Assembly (NCBI GenBank): GCA_001897755.1
Contig: MKUJ01000017.1
Span: 98,204-162,203 of the forward strand
Source: Afipia sp. 64-13
GTDB lineage: Bacteria; Pseudomonadota; Alphaproteobacteria; Rhizobiales; Xanthobacteraceae
Direction of reading: 5' to 3'
DNA length: 64,000 nt
The translations under genes and the position numbers were made by a program. This document shows positions 1-8,135 of the stretch, piece after piece (position 1 is the first letter of the stretch; every line of letters begins with the position of its first letter). The notes under the pieces were generated by a model that was given only the letters and a program-made list of their open reading frames with translations, searched no databases and was not told the origin of the DNA.

Positions 1-99
1 CGATGCAACCACGGCACCGGTCACCGTCGCGGCAGGCAAAGCGCACATGACCAGGGCGGCGGCGAGACCGCCCTTCAGGGCTCGTATTCCAATCATCAT
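1..99 (-). CDS. bamA: BamA outer-membrane assembly factor, N-terminal fragment (runs off the window)
   Basis: Only the first 33 codons are present. They begin at two adjacent ATGs (first at 99) and encode a Sec signal peptide: a short basic start, then a hydrophobic stretch ALVMCALPAA. The mature protein lies outside the window. Identity is inferred from position, because rseP lies directly upstream on the same strand and bamA follows rseP in most alphaproteobacteria. BamA is the central barrel that inserts outer-membrane proteins. A different exported protein cannot be excluded from 33 residues. Confidence 0.65.
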   Translation of the reverse strand, partial: MMIGIRALKGGLAAALVMCALPAATVTGAVVAS

Positions 100-265
100 G
101 CGCGAGGCGCCCTTATCATTCCAAGCCGACCCGTCACCGGATCGGGAGATTCCCCAAACGTTGCCCGCTTGTAGCCAATTTTGGCAGCATGGCAAACGCC
201 ATTTCGACACGTAATTTCAGTTTCTTAATGAGACGTTGCCGATCAGCCACGCACATCGGAAAGCC

Positions 266-1414
266 TCAGGAACCCGCCAGGTGCAGGATGTCGTTATAGG
301 TCGCAAAGACCATCAGCATCAGCACCAGAACAAGGCCCACGCGGAACCCCATTTCCTGCGATCTTTCCGACAACGGGCGGCCGCGGATGGCCTCCAGCGA
401 ATAGAACAAAAGGTGGCCGCCATCGAGCATCGGCACCGGAAACAGATTGAGCAGCCCGATCGAGACCGACAGCACCGCCGCGAGGTGGATCAGCGCCGAC
501 ATGCCGAACGTCGCCACCTGCCCCGAGATCTGGGCGATTCGAATCGGGCCGCCGACCTGATCGGCGCTGGCGCGGCGGGTGAAGACGTCCCCGATATAGA
601 CGATGGTGCTCTTGGCGACGAACCAGGTTTCCTTCGCCCCCAGCCAGAAGGCGGTCGGCACGCTCACATGTTCGGTCGCAACCTCGCCGGGCTTGGCCGA
701 GCGGGTGATGCCGAGAATGCCCATGCGGTGGGTGTTGCCGAAGGAGTCCTTGACCTCTTTCAGCTCCGGGGTCGCCGGCAGCGACAGCATCTCGGCGCCG
801 CGCCTGACCGAGAACTGCATGACGTTTCCGGCATTGCCGGAGACCACGCGCTGCATGTCGGTGAAGCTCTCGATGGTCTTGCCGTCGATCGCCGTCACTA
901 CGTCGCCGGGCTGGAACCCGGCCACGGCCGCGGCGCTGCCGGGCTGGACCTGATCGACCCGCGCGCTGGTGTTGGGCTTGCCAAAGAAGGCGAACAGACA
1001 GCCGAAAATCACGACAGCCAGAATGAAATTCGCGATCGGCCCCGCCGCGACGATAGCCGCGCGCCGGGCGACATTCTTGTGGTGGAAGCTGCCGCTGCGC
1101 TCTTCGGCGTTCATCGCCTTGAGCGTCTCGGTCGCGGGCGTGCTGGCCTCCGAATCGTCGCCGAAGAACTTGACGTAGCCGCCGAGCGGGATGGCCGAGA
1201 GCTTCCAGCGGGTGCCATGACGGTCGTTGAAGCCGACGAGTTCCGGGCCGAAGCCGAGCGAGAAGGTCAGTACCTTCACACCGCACCAGCGCGCCACCAG
1301 GAAATGGCCCAGCTCATGGAAGAACACGACGATGGTCAGGACGAACAGGAACGGCACGATATAGCCGATCACGCCATGGCCCAGCGTATTGAAAATATTC
1401 AGCAAAAAATCCAC
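266..1414 (-). CDS. rseP: RseP site-2 protease (zinc metalloprotease)
   Basis: Inner-membrane zinc protease that cleaves transmembrane segments of anti-sigma factors and leftover signal peptides. The 382-residue protein has the HExxH zinc motif in the first membrane helix (H33, E34, H37), a single PDZ domain at about 150-225, and the second metal-site motif in NLFPVPMLDGG (L330-D331-G332) in a C-terminal membrane segment. E. coli RseP has two PDZ domains; the one seen here suits the shorter alphaproteobacterial form. It lies 46 bp after dxr and upstream of bamA, so it belongs to the rpsB-to-bamA operon and probably serves envelope quality control. Confidence 0.95.
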   Translation of the reverse strand: MDFLLNIFNTLGHGVIGYIVPFLFVLTIVVFFHELGHFLVARWCGVKVLTFSLGFGPELVGFNDRHGTRWKLSAIPLGGYVKFFGDDSEASTPATETLKAMNAEERSGSFHHKNVARRAAIVAAGPIANFILAVVIFGCLFAFFGKPNTSARVDQVQPGSAAAVAGFQPGDVVTAIDGKTIESFTDMQRVVSGNAGNVMQFSVRRGAEMLSLPATPELKEVKDSFGNTHRMGILGITRSAKPGEVATEHVSVPTAFWLGAKETWFVAKSTIVYIGDVFTRRASADQVGGPIRIAQISGQVATFGMSALIHLAAVLSVSIGLLNLFPVPMLDGGHLLFYSLEAIRGRPLSERSQEMGFRVGLVLVLMLMVFATYNDILHLAGS

Positions 1415-1460
1415 GAACCAGTCCTCGTCCGCCAGGCCCGAAAGCCCGTTCCCCCACCCT

Positions 1461-2684
1461 CTACGATGCCTTTAAGGCAATTTCAGGCAAGAGGGTGGCC
1501 GCAGTATTTCGCGCGGTATGGTCAACGGCGAGCGCATCCTCGACATTGGCCGGCGCACCGGCCGTCCCTCCCCGCACCATCATCTCCAGTGTCGCTTCGA
1601 CCAGACGCGCGATACCGCCGAACGGGATCTTCCGATCGAGGAAAGCCGCGACCGCCACCTCGTTGGCGGCGTTGAGCACGGTCGGCGCGGCGCCGCCCAA
1701 TTCCAGCGCCTCGCGTACCAGACGCAGCGCCGGAAACCGCACCGGGTCCGGCGCTTCGAAGGTGAGCTGGCCGAGCTTGGCCAGATCGAGTTGCGTTGCC
1801 GGCCCCTCGATCCGCTCCGGCCAGGCCAGGCAATGGGCGATCGGCGTGCGCATATCGGGTGCGCCCATCTGCGCCACCACCGAGCGGTCGGCGAATTCGA
1901 CAAGGCCATGGATGATCGACTGCGGATGCACCAGCACGTCGATCTGATCGGTGCGAAGTTCGAACAAATGGAACGCCTCGATGATCTCGAGCGCCTTGTT
2001 GAACATGGTGGCGGAATCGATGGTGATCTTGCGGCCCATGCTCCAGTTCGGATGCTTGAGCGCCTGCTCCACCGTCGCGGTCTCGATCTGCTCGCGCGTC
2101 GCGGTGCGGAACGGGCCGCCCGACGCAGTGAGAATGATGCGCACCAGATGTTCGGGCTGACCGGCGCCGAGCGCCTGGAAGATCGCGTTGTGCTCGGAAT
2201 CGACCGGCAGCACCGTGGCGTTGTTCGCCGCGGCATGGCGCATGAACACCTCGCCGGCGCAGACAAGGCACTCCTTGTTGGCGAGCGCCACGATCTGGCC
2301 GCGTCCTGCTGCGGCCATCGCCGGCTTGAGACCTGCCGCGCCGCTCATCGCCGCCATCACCCAGTTGGCCGGGCGCAGCGCCGCTTCCACCAGCGCGCCC
2401 TCGCCCGCACCGACTTCGATGCCGGAGCCGGCCAACGCATCCTTCAGATCCTGATAGAGCGCCTCATCCGCGATGGCGGCATAGGTCGCGCCGAGTTCGC
2501 GCGAGAGCTTGGCCAGTTCAGCGACATTGCTGTGCGCGGTCAGCGCCTCGATGCGGAACCTGCCGTTCGAGCGCCGCACCAGATCGACCGTGCTCTGGCC
2601 GATCGAGCCCGTCGCGCCGAGAATGGTGACCACGCGCTCGCCCTGCGGCATAACTTCGCTTTTACGCAGCGGAACAGCATTCAT
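1461..2684 (-). CDS. dxr: 1-deoxy-D-xylulose-5-phosphate reductoisomerase
   Basis: Second enzyme of the MEP isoprenoid pathway: converts DXP to MEP with NADPH and a divalent metal. The NADPH-binding motif GATGSIGQS is at about residues 23-31. The metal and substrate region has [11 protein letters not shown] and [11 protein letters not shown]. The chosen ATG at 2684 gives 407 residues, has GGTGA just upstream and lies 4 bp after the cdsA stop. The reading frame is open further upstream, but that would overlap cdsA. The neighbour uppS uses the isoprenoid product, so the operon joins precursor supply with lipid-carrier synthesis. Confidence 0.96.
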   Translation of the reverse strand: MNAVPLRKSEVMPQGERVVTILGATGSIGQSTVDLVRRSNGRFRIEALTAHSNVAELAKLSRELGATYAAIADEALYQDLKDALAGSGIEVGAGEGALVEAALRPANWVMAAMSGAAGLKPAMAAAGRGQIVALANKECLVCAGEVFMRHAAANNATVLPVDSEHNAIFQALGAGQPEHLVRIILTASGGPFRTATREQIETATVEQALKHPNWSMGRKITIDSATMFNKALEIIEAFHLFELRTDQIDVLVHPQSIIHGLVEFADRSVVAQMGAPDMRTPIAHCLAWPERIEGPATQLDLAKLGQLTFEAPDPVRFPALRLVREALELGGAAPTVLNAANEVAVAAFLDRKIPFGGIARLVEATLEMMVRGGTAGAPANVEDALAVDHTARNTAATLLPEIALKAS

Positions 2685-2688
2685 CGCA

Positions 2689-3543
2689 TCACCAAACCAT
2701 GAAACCGCGGCCGACGCCATCGAGGCCGCCACGCATGAAACCAAGGATCGCGACGAAAACGATCGCCGCGACGAAACCGTCCAACCGGTCCATCAGGCCG
2801 CCATGGCCCGGAATGATCTGGCTGGAATCCTTCACGCCGAACCGCCGCTTCACCGCCGATTCGAACAGATCGCCGAGTTGCGACACCACCGACAGCAGGA
2901 CGCCGAGAACAAGCATCGGCGCCAGACGGCCCCAGCCCAGCGCCACCACGACGAACGCGACGCCGATGCTCAGCACCACCGCGCCGATCGCGCCGGCCCA
3001 GGTCTTCTTCGGCGAAACCTGCGGCCACAGCTTCGGGCCGCCAATCAGGCGCCCGGCGAAATAGCCGCCGGTGTCGGAGGCCCACACCACCAGCAGCGTG
3101 AAGATCAGCGCGTGAAACCCCATGGTGCCGTCGAGCCGCACCAAAATCGAAGCGATCAGCGCCGCGCCCGCATAGGCAAAACCGGAGACGTTCCAGCGCG
3201 GATCGGGAGACAAGAACGCAATCGTCGTCGGGCCGACCACAGCGGCCGTCAGCGCGATGCCGGTCCAGCCGAACCACAGCGCCAGACCGATGATCTCCAG
3301 CGCGATCACGCCGATGGCGAACACCCGCTGGTCGCGCTCGGGATTGACGATCTCGTGCCATTCGAAAAACAGGCCGACCGCGATGGCGGTGGCAAGCAGC
3401 ACCCAGAGCCAGCCGCCGGCGAACACGATGGCGATGGCGAGCGGCGCCAGCACGGCGGCGACGAGCACCCGCACCACAAGGTTGCCCGGGCCCTTGTCGG
3501 CGTCGGCCGCGCCGGCCGGTGCGTCTGATCGAACCGGCTCCAC
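2689..3543 (-). CDS. cdsA: Phosphatidate cytidylyltransferase (CDP-diacylglycerol synthase)
   Basis: Makes CDP-diacylglycerol from phosphatidic acid and CTP at the inner membrane, the branch point of phospholipid synthesis. The protein has multiple membrane segments and the family signature near the C-terminus ([13 protein letters not shown] followed by [11 protein letters not shown]). No ATG fits the N-terminus. A GTG at 3543 lies 4 bp after the uppS stop and gives 284 residues. A TTG at 3567 would add 8 residues and overlap uppS. I prefer the GTG, with the exact start uncertain. Confidence 0.93.
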   Translation of the reverse strand: MEPVRSDAPAGAADADKGPGNLVVRVLVAAVLAPLAIAIVFAGGWLWVLLATAIAVGLFFEWHEIVNPERDQRVFAIGVIALEIIGLALWFGWTGIALTAAVVGPTTIAFLSPDPRWNVSGFAYAGAALIASILVRLDGTMGFHALIFTLLVVWASDTGGYFAGRLIGGPKLWPQVSPKKTWAGAIGAVVLSIGVAFVVVALGWGRLAPMLVLGVLLSVVSQLGDLFESAVKRRFGVKDSSQIIPGHGGLMDRLDGFVAAIVFVAILGFMRGGLDGVGRGFMVW

Positions 3544-3547
3544 GCCG

Positions 3548-4306
3548 TTACGATCCGGTCTTGGCAATCAGGCCGCCGAAGCGGCGCTCGCGGGTGGCGT
3601 ATTCGGCGATCGCATCCTCCAGCGCCGCCTTGTCGAAATCCGGCCAGTGGATCGGCACGAACACCAGTTCGCTGTAGGCCGCCTGCCACATCAGGAAATT
3701 CGACAGCCGCTGCTCGCCGCTGGTGCGGATGATCAGATCGGGATCGGGAATGTCCGGCGCATCGAGATAGCTGCCGAGCGTATCGGCGGTGATCGAGGAC
3801 GGATCGCGCTTGCCCTCGGCGACCTCGCGCGCGAGACGCTGCGCCGCGGCCGCGATCTCCTGCCGCGAGCCGTAATTGAAGGCGACCACCAGCGTCAGGC
3901 GGGTGTTGTTGCGCGTCAGATCCTCGGCCTCGGTGAGCAGCGCGCAGATGTCGCTCTCCAGCCCTTCGCGCTCGCCGATCACGCGCACGCGCACGCCGTC
4001 GGCATGCAGCGCGGCCAGATCGTGGCGGATGAAGCGGCGCAGAAGGCCGAACAGATCGCCGATCTCGCTGGCCGGGCGCGACCAGTTCTCCGCGCTGAAG
4101 GAGAAGATAGTGAGATAGGAGATGCCGAGCTCGTGCGCGGCGCGCACCACCTTGCGCAGCGCCTCGACGCCGCGGCGATGGCCCTCGGCCCGCGGCAGGC
4201 CGCGCGCCGCCGCCCAGCGGCCATTGCCGTCCATGATGATCGCGACATGCCGGGGCGCGCCCTGCAGGTCCTGTCGATCAGTCTGTGGCGTGGCGCCGTT
4301 CGGCAT
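3548..4306 (-). CDS. uppS: Isoprenyl transferase (undecaprenyl diphosphate synthase)
   Basis: Cis-prenyltransferase that elongates farnesyl diphosphate to undecaprenyl diphosphate, the lipid carrier for peptidoglycan and O-antigen. The 252-residue length and the diagnostic motif [10 protein letters not shown] (catalytic Asp at residue 26) are typical, as are [11 protein letters not shown] and the C-terminal [15 protein letters not shown]. It lies 8 bp after frr and directly before cdsA, the usual alphaproteobacterial order. Confidence 0.96.
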   Translation of the reverse strand: MPNGATPQTDRQDLQGAPRHVAIIMDGNGRWAAARGLPRAEGHRRGVEALRKVVRAAHELGISYLTIFSFSAENWSRPASEIGDLFGLLRRFIRHDLAALHADGVRVRVIGEREGLESDICALLTEAEDLTRNNTRLTLVVAFNYGSRQEIAAAAQRLAREVAEGKRDPSSITADTLGSYLDAPDIPDPDLIIRTSGEQRLSNFLMWQAAYSELVFVPIHWPDFDKAALEDAIAEYATRERRFGGLIAKTGS

Positions 4307-4314
4307 CGTGTCTC

Positions 4315-4878
4315 TCAGACGGTGAGGATTTCTTTTTCCTTGGTGGCGAGCAGCTTGTCGACATCGGCGATGGCGGCGTCGGTCACCTTCTGGATGTCGT
4401 TGGAGAACCGCTCCTGCTCGTCCTCGGAAATCTTGCGATCCTTTTCCAGCTTCTTGACGGTGTCGAGACCGTCGCGGCGGACATGGCGGACGGCGACGCG
4501 GGCTGCCTCGGCATATTTATGGGCGACCTTCACCAGCTCCTTGCGCCGCTCCTCGTTGAGTTCGGGGATGCGCAGGCGGATGACCTGCCCTTCGGTCGCC
4601 GGGTTGAGGCCGAGATTGGAATTGACGATCGCGGTCTCCACCGCCTTCACCATCGACTTGTCCCAGACCTGCACCGACAGAAGGCGCGGCTCGGGCACGC
4701 TGACGGTCGCCACCTGATTGAGCGGCATGTGGCTGCCATAGGCCTCGACCTGGATCGGCTCGAGCATCGAGATCGCGGCGCGGCCGGTCCGCAAACCGCC
4801 AAGCTCATGCCTCAGCGACTCCTTGGCGCCATCCATGCGACGCTTCAAGTCGCCGATATCAAAACCGTCCACCGCCAT
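4315..4878 (-). CDS. frr: Ribosome recycling factor
   Basis: Splits post-termination ribosomes together with EF-G. The 187-residue protein starts [15 protein letters not shown] and has the three-helix-bundle pattern of RRF, with the conserved [10 protein letters not shown] segment and a C-terminal [13 protein letters not shown]. The frame stays open into pyrH, but the ATG at 4878 is preceded by AAGGAGAA at good spacing and lies 16 bp after the pyrH stop, so it is the start. Confidence 0.97.
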   Translation of the reverse strand: MAVDGFDIGDLKRRMDGAKESLRHELGGLRTGRAAISMLEPIQVEAYGSHMPLNQVATVSVPEPRLLSVQVWDKSMVKAVETAIVNSNLGLNPATEGQVIRLRIPELNEERRKELVKVAHKYAEAARVAVRHVRRDGLDTVKKLEKDRKISEDEQERFSNDIQKVTDAAIADVDKLLATKEKEILTV

Positions 4879-4894
4879 AACCGCGTTCTCCTTC

Positions 4895-5611
4895 TCAACC
4901 TGCGACGATCGTGCCCCGGCCGGTGCCTTCCAGAATGGCACCGATCGAGCCGGGCTCGGCGATCGAAAATACGATGATAGGCAGCGAAGCCTCGCGGGCA
5001 AGCGCGAACGCTGTCGCGTCCATCACCTTGTAGCCGCCCTCCACCGCCTGGGCATGCGACAGACGCGCGAACCGCTTCGCCGTCTTGTCGGTCTTCGGAT
5101 CGGCGCTGTAGACGCCGTCCACATTGGTCGCCTTCAACACCGCCTGGGCGCCGATCTCGGCGGCGCGCAGCACCGCCGTGGTGTCGGTGGTGAAGAACGG
5201 GTTGCCGGTACCGCCGGCGAGCAGCACGATGCGGCGGTCGGCGAGATAACGCAGCGCGATCTTGCGGGTGAACAATTCGCAGACCTGCGGCATCACGAAA
5301 GCCGACAGCGTGCGCGCCGACTTGCCCTTGCGCTCCAGCGCCGATTCCAGCGCGAGGCAGTTCATCACGGTGGCGAGCATGCCCATGGTGTCGCCGGTCG
5401 GACGCGACACGCCGCGCGAGGACACGTTGACGCCGCGGAAGATGTTGCCGCCGCCGACCACCACCGCGATTTCGACGCCGAGTTCGGTCGCGGCGATCAG
5501 GTCGCCGGCGACGCGGTCGAGCGTGGGCTGGTCGATGCCGAAAGACTGGGAGCCGGCGAGATACTCGCCGGACAGTTTCACCACAACGCGACGATAGGCC
5601 GGCTCACCCAT
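4895..5611 (-). CDS. pyrH: Uridylate kinase
   Basis: Phosphorylates UMP to UDP in pyrimidine nucleotide synthesis. It has the amino-acid-kinase fold: [12 protein letters not shown] near the N-terminus binds phosphate, followed by the glycine-rich [11 protein letters not shown]. The length is 238 residues from the ATG at 5611, which has a GGGGGAAG ribosome-binding site upstream; earlier in-frame starts lack one. Its place between tsf and frr is the classic bacterial arrangement. Confidence 0.96.
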   Translation of the reverse strand: MGEPAYRRVVVKLSGEYLAGSQSFGIDQPTLDRVAGDLIAATELGVEIAVVVGGGNIFRGVNVSSRGVSRPTGDTMGMLATVMNCLALESALERKGKSARTLSAFVMPQVCELFTRKIALRYLADRRIVLLAGGTGNPFFTTDTTAVLRAAEIGAQAVLKATNVDGVYSADPKTDKTAKRFARLSHAQAVEGGYKVMDATAFALAREASLPIIVFSIAEPGSIGAILEGTGRGTIVAG

Positions 5612-5682
5612 GATGCGATCGCTTCCCCCAAGGACCGGCCCGACACCGCCGAACCGGCCTCCGTCGTTTGTTTCCATTCGAC

Positions 5683-5718
5683 CATGATGACGGCGGCAAA
5701 TCCGGCCTCGTCATCATG
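5683..5718. repeat. 10-bp inverted repeat in the tsf-pyrH gap
   Basis: CATGATGACG at 5683-5692 and CGTCATCATG at 5709-5718 form a perfect inverted repeat around a 16-base loop. There is no T-run on either side, so a simple intrinsic terminator is unlikely. It may be a processing or stabilising stem in the operon transcript, or a remnant of a family-specific intergenic palindrome. Confidence 0.5.
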
Positions 5719-5751
5719 CCCGGGCGAACCGGAAGGGTCGCAGGTCCGCGA

Positions 5752-6675
5752 TCAGCCCTGCCCGGCAGCCGCGGCGACCTCGGCAGCGAAATCGGATTCC
5801 TGCTTCTCGATTCCCTCGCCGAGAGCATAGCGCACAAATCCGGCAACCTTGATAGGCGCACCGACCTTGCCCTCGGCTTCCTTCACCGCCTGGGCGACCG
5901 ATTTGCCGCTGTCGTGGATAAAGGCCTGCTCCAGCAGGGTCACTTCCTTGTAGTAGGTCTTCAGGCCCGATTCGACGATCTTCTCGATCACGTTGTCCGG
6001 CTTGCCCTGCTGACGGTACTTATCTGCCAGCACGTCCTTCTCGCGGGCCACCACCTGCGGGTCGAGACCGGCGGCGTCGAGCGCCTGCGGGTTGGACGCG
6101 GCGACGTGCATCGCGATCTGGCGGGCGAGCGTCGCGAGCTCGTCCTTCTTGCCGGTCGATTCGAGGGCGACGATGACGCCCATCTTGCCGAGGCCGTCGA
6201 TCACGGCGTTGTGGATGTAGCTGCCGACCACGCCGTCCTTCACCGACAGGATCTGGGCGCGGCGCAGCGTCATGTTCTCGCCGATCGTGGCGATGGCGTC
6301 GGAAATCGCCGCCTCGACGGTGATGTCGCCGACCTTGGCGGCCTTGATCTTCTCGACATCGCTGCCGGCGTCGAGCGCGACCTGCGCGATCATCTTGACC
6401 AGGCCCTGGAACTGATCGTTGCGGGCCACGAAGTCGGTCTCGGAATTGACCTCGACGACAACGCCCTTGGTGCCGGAGACCAGCGCGCCGATCAGGCCCT
6501 CGGCGGCGACGCGGCCGGCCTTCTTGGCGGCCTTCGACAGGCCCTTCTTGCGCAGCCAATCCACCGCGGCGTCGATGTCGCCATTGTTCTCGTTGAGCGC
6601 CTGCTTGCAATCCATCATGCCCGCGCCGGTCTTGTCGCGCAGATCCTTGACCATTGCCGCCGTAATCGTTGCCAT
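5752..6675 (-). CDS. tsf: Elongation factor Ts
   Basis: Nucleotide-exchange factor for EF-Tu. The N-terminal UBA-like domain reads [20 protein letters not shown] with the usual DCKQAL continuation, and the conserved core motif [10 protein letters not shown] is present. The 307-residue length is normal. It follows rpsB, as in nearly all bacteria, and precedes pyrH. A perfect stem-loop lies in the 147-bp gap after rpsB. Confidence 0.97.
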   Translation of the reverse strand: MATITAAMVKDLRDKTGAGMMDCKQALNENNGDIDAAVDWLRKKGLSKAAKKAGRVAAEGLIGALVSGTKGVVVEVNSETDFVARNDQFQGLVKMIAQVALDAGSDVEKIKAAKVGDITVEAAISDAIATIGENMTLRRAQILSVKDGVVGSYIHNAVIDGLGKMGVIVALESTGKKDELATLARQIAMHVAASNPQALDAAGLDPQVVAREKDVLADKYRQQGKPDNVIEKIVESGLKTYYKEVTLLEQAFIHDSGKSVAQAVKEAEGKVGAPIKVAGFVRYALGEGIEKQESDFAAEVAAAAGQG

Positions 6676-6783
6676 CGTGTGATGTCCTTATGCCTGTGCG
6701 GGCCGTGCGGCGCAGCTTGCGCTGGCTGGTGTGCGGAACACTCGCCGGAAATCGACGCGCAGGATTTCGTCCGTCTGAAAATG

Positions 6784-6808
6784 TCACGGCCGGATGATCC
6801 GGCCGTGA
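6784..6808. repeat. Stem-loop between rpsB and tsf
   Basis: TCACGGCCGG (6784-6793) and CCGGCCGTGA (6799-6808) form a perfect 10-bp stem with a 5-base loop in the rpsB-tsf gap. On the minus strand it is followed by CATTTTC, only weakly T-rich. This fits partial termination or RNA processing between the two genes rather than a full terminator. Confidence 0.55.
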
Positions 6809-6822
6809 AAGGGTGTTCGCGC

Positions 6823-7815
6823 TTACTCGGCCTCGGCGACCAGCGCCTTGGACTGGGAGACCCAGGCGTCGGCGCGAGCCGGCAGACCGACCTCTTCGCC
6901 GATCTTGTGCGCGGCGTCGTGATCGAGTTCGGCAAGCTGCCAGTAATGGAAGACGCCGAGATCGTTGAGCTTCTTCTCGATCTCGCCGGACACGCCGGTG
7001 AGCTTCTTGAGGTTGTCGGCAACGCCACGCGGGCCGGCGAGGCCCTGGAAGCCGCCCGCCGGAGCGTCGAGCACTTCGGCGGCCGGGTTGGCCATCGCGC
7101 CGATATCGACGCCGGCGCCGCCCTGGGCGCGGGAAATACCGTCGATCACCGCGCGCGCGATCAGATCGCAATACAGCGTAATCGCGCGGCCGGCGTCGTC
7201 ATTGCCCGGCACCACGTAGGAGATGCCCTTCGGGTCCGAGTTGGTATCGACGATCGCGGCCACCGGGATGTTGAGGCGGTTGGCTTCCTGGATCGCGATG
7301 TCTTCCTTGTTGGTGTCGATCACGAAGATCAAATCGGGCAGACCGCCCATGTCCTTGATGCCGCCGAGCGAGCGGTCGAGCTTGTCGCGCTCGCGCTGCA
7401 GCGTCAGGCGTTCCTTCTTGGTGTACTGCGTGCCTTCCGCCGAGGAGAGCATCTCCTCGAGCTGGCGCAGGCGCTTGATCGAGCCGGACACCGTCTTCCA
7501 GTTGGTCAGCGTGCCGCCGAGCCAGCGCGAGTTGACGAAGTACTGCGCCGAACGCTTGGCCGCGTCGGCCACGCTGTCCTGCGCCTGGCGCTTGGTGCCG
7601 ACGAACAGCACGCGGCCGCCCTTGGCGACGGTATCGCTCACGGCCTGCAGCGCACGATGCAGCAGCGGCACGGTCTGGGCGAGATCGATGATGTGGATGT
7701 TGTTGCGGGCGCCGAAAATGTAATCGGCCATCTTCGGATTCCAGCGGTGCGACTGGTGGCCGAAGTGAACGCCAGCTTCCAGAAGCTGACGCATCGAGAA
7801 ATCAGGTAGTGCCAT
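6823..7815 (-). CDS. rpsB: 30S ribosomal protein S2
   Basis: Structural protein of the small ribosomal subunit. It starts [20 protein letters not shown] at 7815, preceded by GGAGAA. The S2 signature appears as RWNPKM and, further on, AIVDTNSDP. The length of 330 residues is longer than the roughly 240 of E. coli. The extra C-terminal part ([20 protein letters not shown] onward) is a helix-hairpin-like extension common in alphaproteobacterial S2. It is the first gene of the operon running to bamA. Confidence 0.97.
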   Translation of the reverse strand: MALPDFSMRQLLEAGVHFGHQSHRWNPKMADYIFGARNNIHIIDLAQTVPLLHRALQAVSDTVAKGGRVLFVGTKRQAQDSVADAAKRSAQYFVNSRWLGGTLTNWKTVSGSIKRLRQLEEMLSSAEGTQYTKKERLTLQRERDKLDRSLGGIKDMGGLPDLIFVIDTNKEDIAIQEANRLNIPVAAIVDTNSDPKGISYVVPGNDDAGRAITLYCDLIARAVIDGISRAQGGAGVDIGAMANPAAEVLDAPAGGFQGLAGPRGVADNLKKLTGVSGEIEKKLNDLGVFHYWQLAELDHDAAHKIGEEVGLPARADAWVSQSKALVAEAE

Positions 7816-8022
7816 CGTTGTGTTCTCCGGTTGGTTCCTCCGGAAGCGTTGTGAGCAGAACGATCCACCAGCGGATCGCCTGCCACCGGACGGCACATGC
7901 GTTGTCGGCAAAGTGTGAACGGTCTGGCGATAAGGATCTTGTCGATGCGACGCGACCCGGCGCGAAACCGGTTCCCACCCTGTTCGGGCGCACGAGCCAT
8001 GCTTCCGTGTGAGATGGCGCGC

Positions 8023-8050
8023 TTATAGCCGCGCCCCTGCCCCAAGGCAA
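8023..8050 (-). promoter_or_regulatory. Probable sigma-70 promoter of the rpsB operon
   Basis: The minus strand reads TTGCCT (8050-8045), a 16-base spacer, then CTATAA (8028-8023). This matches the alphaproteobacterial housekeeping style CTTGNC-N16/17-CTATNT. It lies about 210 bp before the rpsB start, leaving a long 5' leader (7816-8020) where S2 autoregulation could act. I see no other feature in that leader. Confidence 0.55.
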
Positions 8051-8085
8051 GGATATCCGGCCGCTTTTCGAGTTGCCGGGACCGA

Positions 8086-8117
8086 TGAAAAACCGGCCGG
8101 ATCGAGGTCCGGCCGGT
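8086..8117 (-). terminator. Rho-independent terminator of the caspase-like gene
   Basis: On the minus strand a perfect 10-bp stem ACCGGCCGGA / TCCGGCCGGT with a 6-base loop is followed by TTTTCATC. It lies just beyond the stop codon at 8136 and separates this gene from the rpsB promoter. Confidence 0.75.
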
Positions 8118-8135
8118 GTGGTTTTCAGCGCCTGT